A stretch of 16,456 bases of DNA from Parvibacillus sp035426385 (GTDB lineage: Bacteria > Bacteroidota > Bacteroidia > Chitinophagales > Saprospiraceae), in the NCBI GenBank assembly GCA_035426385.1, contig DAOLZQ010000060.1, positions 1-16,456 of the forward strand, given 5' to 3'. The position numbers were made by a program, and so were the translations under genes. The notes under the pieces were generated by a model. It was given only the letters and a program-made list of their open reading frames with translations. It made no database searches and was not told the origin of the DNA. Of this stretch, positions 14,721 through 16,456 are shown one piece after another (the stretch's first letter is position 1; each line of letters opens with the position of its first letter).

Positions 14721-15505
14721 CTTTCTTTTGAGAGATTAAAGTCATTTGCTATTTCTTCCAGCGTCTGGATTACATGATTATTTAATCCATAAAATCGAGC
14801 TATGATCTCATATTCCCTTGGAGCCAGTGCATTTAGCCCCAGTTGCATTTCTTCAGAGATTGATTGAGACATTATGTGTTCATCCGGAAGAAACTCATCA
14901 TCTTGTATCATCAGATCGATGAGTGAGGTTCCGTCCTCTTCATTTCCAACGGGTGCATCAAATGATACGTGCTTGCGTGACGCGGTTAAAATATGTTGCA
15001 CACTTTTCAATGTGATATCCAGTTTTTCAGCTATTTCCTCAGGTGTAGGCTCACGTTCCAAGACCTGTATTAATTCTGAGATTGCTTCATTTACTTTATG
15101 ATATGGCGCCATTTTGTTGACCGGCATACGCACTAATCTGCTGTACTCGATGATGGCTTGCAGTATAGATTGTCTGATCCACCAGACTGCATACGAGATA
15201 AACTTAAACCCACGGGAGGGGTCAAAGCGGCGCGCTGCTTTGATGAGACCCACGTTGCCTTCGTTGATCAGATCTGATAGCGATAGACCATTGTGTTGGT
15301 ATTGCTTTGCGACAGAGACGACAAATCTTAGATTGCTCTGAGTGAGTTTTTCAAGAGCCAACTGATCACCTGCCTGAATTCGGTGTGCTAGTTCAACTTC
15401 TTCCTCTACCGGCAGGATGGGTATCTTGCTGATATCAGTCAAGTACTTTTCCACCGACAGATTCTGACGGTTGGTAATACTCTTCGTTATCTTAAGTTGG
15501 TGCAT
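14721..15505 (-). CDS. RpoD-like sigma-70 factor, C-terminus lost in the assembly gap
   Basis: 261 residues are visible. The start MHQLKITKSITNR and the short region 1 (YLTDISKIPILPVEEEVELA, 1.2) are those of Bacteroidota RpoD-type factors. Region 2 spans about 57-118, including NLRFVVSVAKQY, DLINEGNVGLIKAARRFD and FKFISYAVWWIRQSI. This is the -10-binding and core-binding module. Region 3 follows (about 124-200). Region 4 begins (LNALAPREYEIIARFYGLNN, then TLEEIANDFNLSKE) and stops at the gap, just where the DNA-recognition helix (normally RERVRQIKEKA) should come. Compared with the canonical phylum RpoD, regions 3 and 4 look diverged (VRMPVNKMAPYHKVNEA, SFDAPVGNEEDGTS), so this could be a paralogue rather than the primary factor. 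The Smr-domain gene lies 60 bases upstream on the same strand. No clear promoter is seen between them. Confidence 0.9.
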
Positions 15506-15565
15506 TTTCTCACTCTGAATTATTATTTTAACTCAATATTGAATTGATTAAGTTCACTTTGATCA

Positions 15566-16456
15566 TCAATATAGCCATATTTCAGTTGCTCCATGTCCAT
15601 ATTGAGGATGAAACTCATTTTTAAATATGTTTACCCGATGGTCCATTATGAGTCTAGAGCTTATTTCATTCTTTAGTTTTCCCTTGCCGATACCATGAAG
15701 TACGAACACCTGCTTCACGCCTAGTCTTAGAGCCTCTTCTATGAAGCGCTCGAAGTGTTGCAATTGTATTTTGAATACCTCTCCAGGAGATATCTTACCT
15801 TGGTTGGGTAGTAGCTTTTCGATGTGCAGGTCCAGTACATTATTAAAATCCGCTTTTGCTTTTATTTCCCAGGAAGGTTGCCGTGTAGTGGTCTTCATGG
15901 GTTGGCTCATGGCTCTGGAATAGGCTTTTAGAGAGTCAGATTTGTGAGCCGGCTTGATCAGTTGTTGATAATCAGAAATGGGGTAGAGGCTACCTTGACT
16001 TTGCATCCAACTCATCTCACCGAATTTATTAAAGAATTGTGCAGCTTTTATTTTAATATCTGCCGTATTTATTTTATTGTCCGCGGTGAGTTTACTCCAA
16101 TCTATTTCATACTGCGGATTATCATTCAGTTGGTCAAACGCCAGCTGGTGAAGTAGATCTATGCTATTCGCTTTTATCTTTCCCCTCAGTAGCTTAGGAT
16201 CACTGACATTGGTAAAGAAATTGATATCATATCCCACATCTTCTTTTAGCCCATTGGCCAGAAATACGGGAATCGGAGTTTCGGGCGAAAGTGAGGACAT
16301 CTTATATTGAAAGAACATCCACAGTCCATCCGGTATCCGGTCACCATTTTGCATTGAGACGCTTTCTGGTTCACTTATTCTGACGACGAGCTCAGGAGAG
16401 TATGGAGCCACATCTTCAGTCATCGCCGGAATCTCTTCCCTGTCCTTTTCCATTCG
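15566..16456 (-). CDS. Smr-domain protein of the DUF2027 type, 5' part beyond the window
   Basis: The C-terminal Smr domain is clear: VLDLHIEKL (D208-L209-H210, counted from the ATG at 16453), then FVLHGIGKGKLKNEI (H253-G254) and a final YGHGATEIWLY. These are the DxH and HGxG motifs of Smr nucleases, as found at the end of MutS2. The preceding part (GLWMFFQYKM, PVFLANGLKEDVGYDINFF) resembles the central beta-sandwich of Bacteroidota DUF2027 proteins, whose function is unknown. Those proteins normally begin with a KOW/SH3-like segment, missing here. The frame is open through the window edge (CGA before the ATG), so the true start probably lies beyond 16456 and the ATG at 16453 is internal. 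Smr domains can nick DNA or RNA, but the substrate of this protein is not indicated. Confidence 0.85.
   Translation of the reverse strand, partial: RMEKDREEIPAMTEDVAPYSPELVVRISEPESVSMQNGDRIPDGLWMFFQYKMSSLSPETPIPVFLANGLKEDVGYDINFFTNVSDPKLLRGKIKANSIDLLHQLAFDQLNDNPQYEIDWSKLTADNKINTADIKIKAAQFFNKFGEMSWMQSQGSLYPISDYQQLIKPAHKSDSLKAYSRAMSQPMKTTTRQPSWEIKAKADFNNVLDLHIEKLLPNQGKISPGEVFKIQLQHFERFIEEALRLGVKQVFVLHGIGKGKLKNEISSRLIMDHRVNIFKNEFHPQYGHGATEIWLY

Noticed and set aside
14394..14777. A single plus-strand gene of 127 codons running through the N gap
   Set aside because: The bases after the gap encode sigma region 4 on the minus strand. The frame survives only because N codons are read as open.
14582..15505. 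A 307-residue sigma factor reaching to 14582
   Set aside because: The last 12 residues (EYKKSAPIPQLA) are the reverse complement of the barrel gene; the real C-terminus is in the gap.
15535..15545. Palindrome CAATATTG between the Smr and sigma genes as an operator
   Set aside because: It is short, AT-rich and single; it is likely to occur by chance in this base composition.
1..16456. tRNA genes, insertion sequences, prophage or integrase signatures
   Set aside because: No cloverleaf-like segment, transposase motif or flanking direct repeat was seen on reading both strands; all larger open frames have non-mobile assignments.

Overview
The window looks like a chromosomal segment from a member of the Bacteroidota, probably a gliding or adhesive lineage near the Saprospiria or Cytophagia. 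Four things support this. There is a giant secreted protein ending in the gliding-motility-associated C-terminal sorting domain of the type IX secretion system (T9SS). There is a Bacteroidota-type RpoD-like sigma factor beginning MHQLKITKSITNR. Smr-domain and WbqC-family genes typical of the phylum are present. Several genes lack a Shine-Dalgarno sequence, and some of these carry the phylum-specific TAnnTTTG promoter element. The content is mostly chromosomal. I see no tRNA, rRNA, insertion sequence, phage gene or CRISPR array. A 100-base run of N at 14621-14720 is a scaffold gap and cuts two genes.

Layout from left to right. The tail of an unrecognised gene (3-149) is followed by an ABC-F ATPase that probably acts on ribosomes (184-2058). 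Next is a two-gene unit with a 4-base overlap: a barnase-type ribonuclease with an export signal (2297-2731) and a barstar-like inhibitor (2728-3171). Convergent to it is a long-form urocanate hydratase, hutU (5246-3195). Upstream of hutU on the same strand is a 1489-residue surface protein (9812-5343). It has a signal peptide, a PPC-like domain, an L-type lectin domain, nine Cys-containing Ig-like repeats, an SprB-like repeat and a T9SS sorting domain. Then comes a pair separated by one base: a HerA/DUF853-type ATPase (11685-10144) and a small two-helix membrane protein (10142-9933).

On the plus strand follow an outer-membrane beta-barrel protein (11780-12592) overlapping mqnB, the futalosine hydrolase of menaquinone synthesis (12582-13268). 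After these come a small single-helix membrane protein (13339-13545), a WbqC-family protein with a TTG start (13575-14141) and the start of another outer-membrane barrel protein (14394 to the gap). Right of the gap, on the minus strand, are an RpoD-like sigma factor lacking its last part (15505-14721) and, upstream of it, an Smr-domain protein cut by the window edge (16456-15566).

Most of these genes are unrelated functionally. Three groups look linked: the barnase/barstar pair as toxin and immunity or self-protection, the HerA ATPase with its membrane partner, and the lectin adhesin with the (unseen) T9SS. The most notable items are the probably lipid-anchored barnase with its inhibitor, the lectin-Ig adhesin, and a recurrent TAnnTTTG box placed only 5-12 bases before start codons, which suggests leaderless or very short-leader transcripts. 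I do not see strong evidence for a wholly new multi-gene system.
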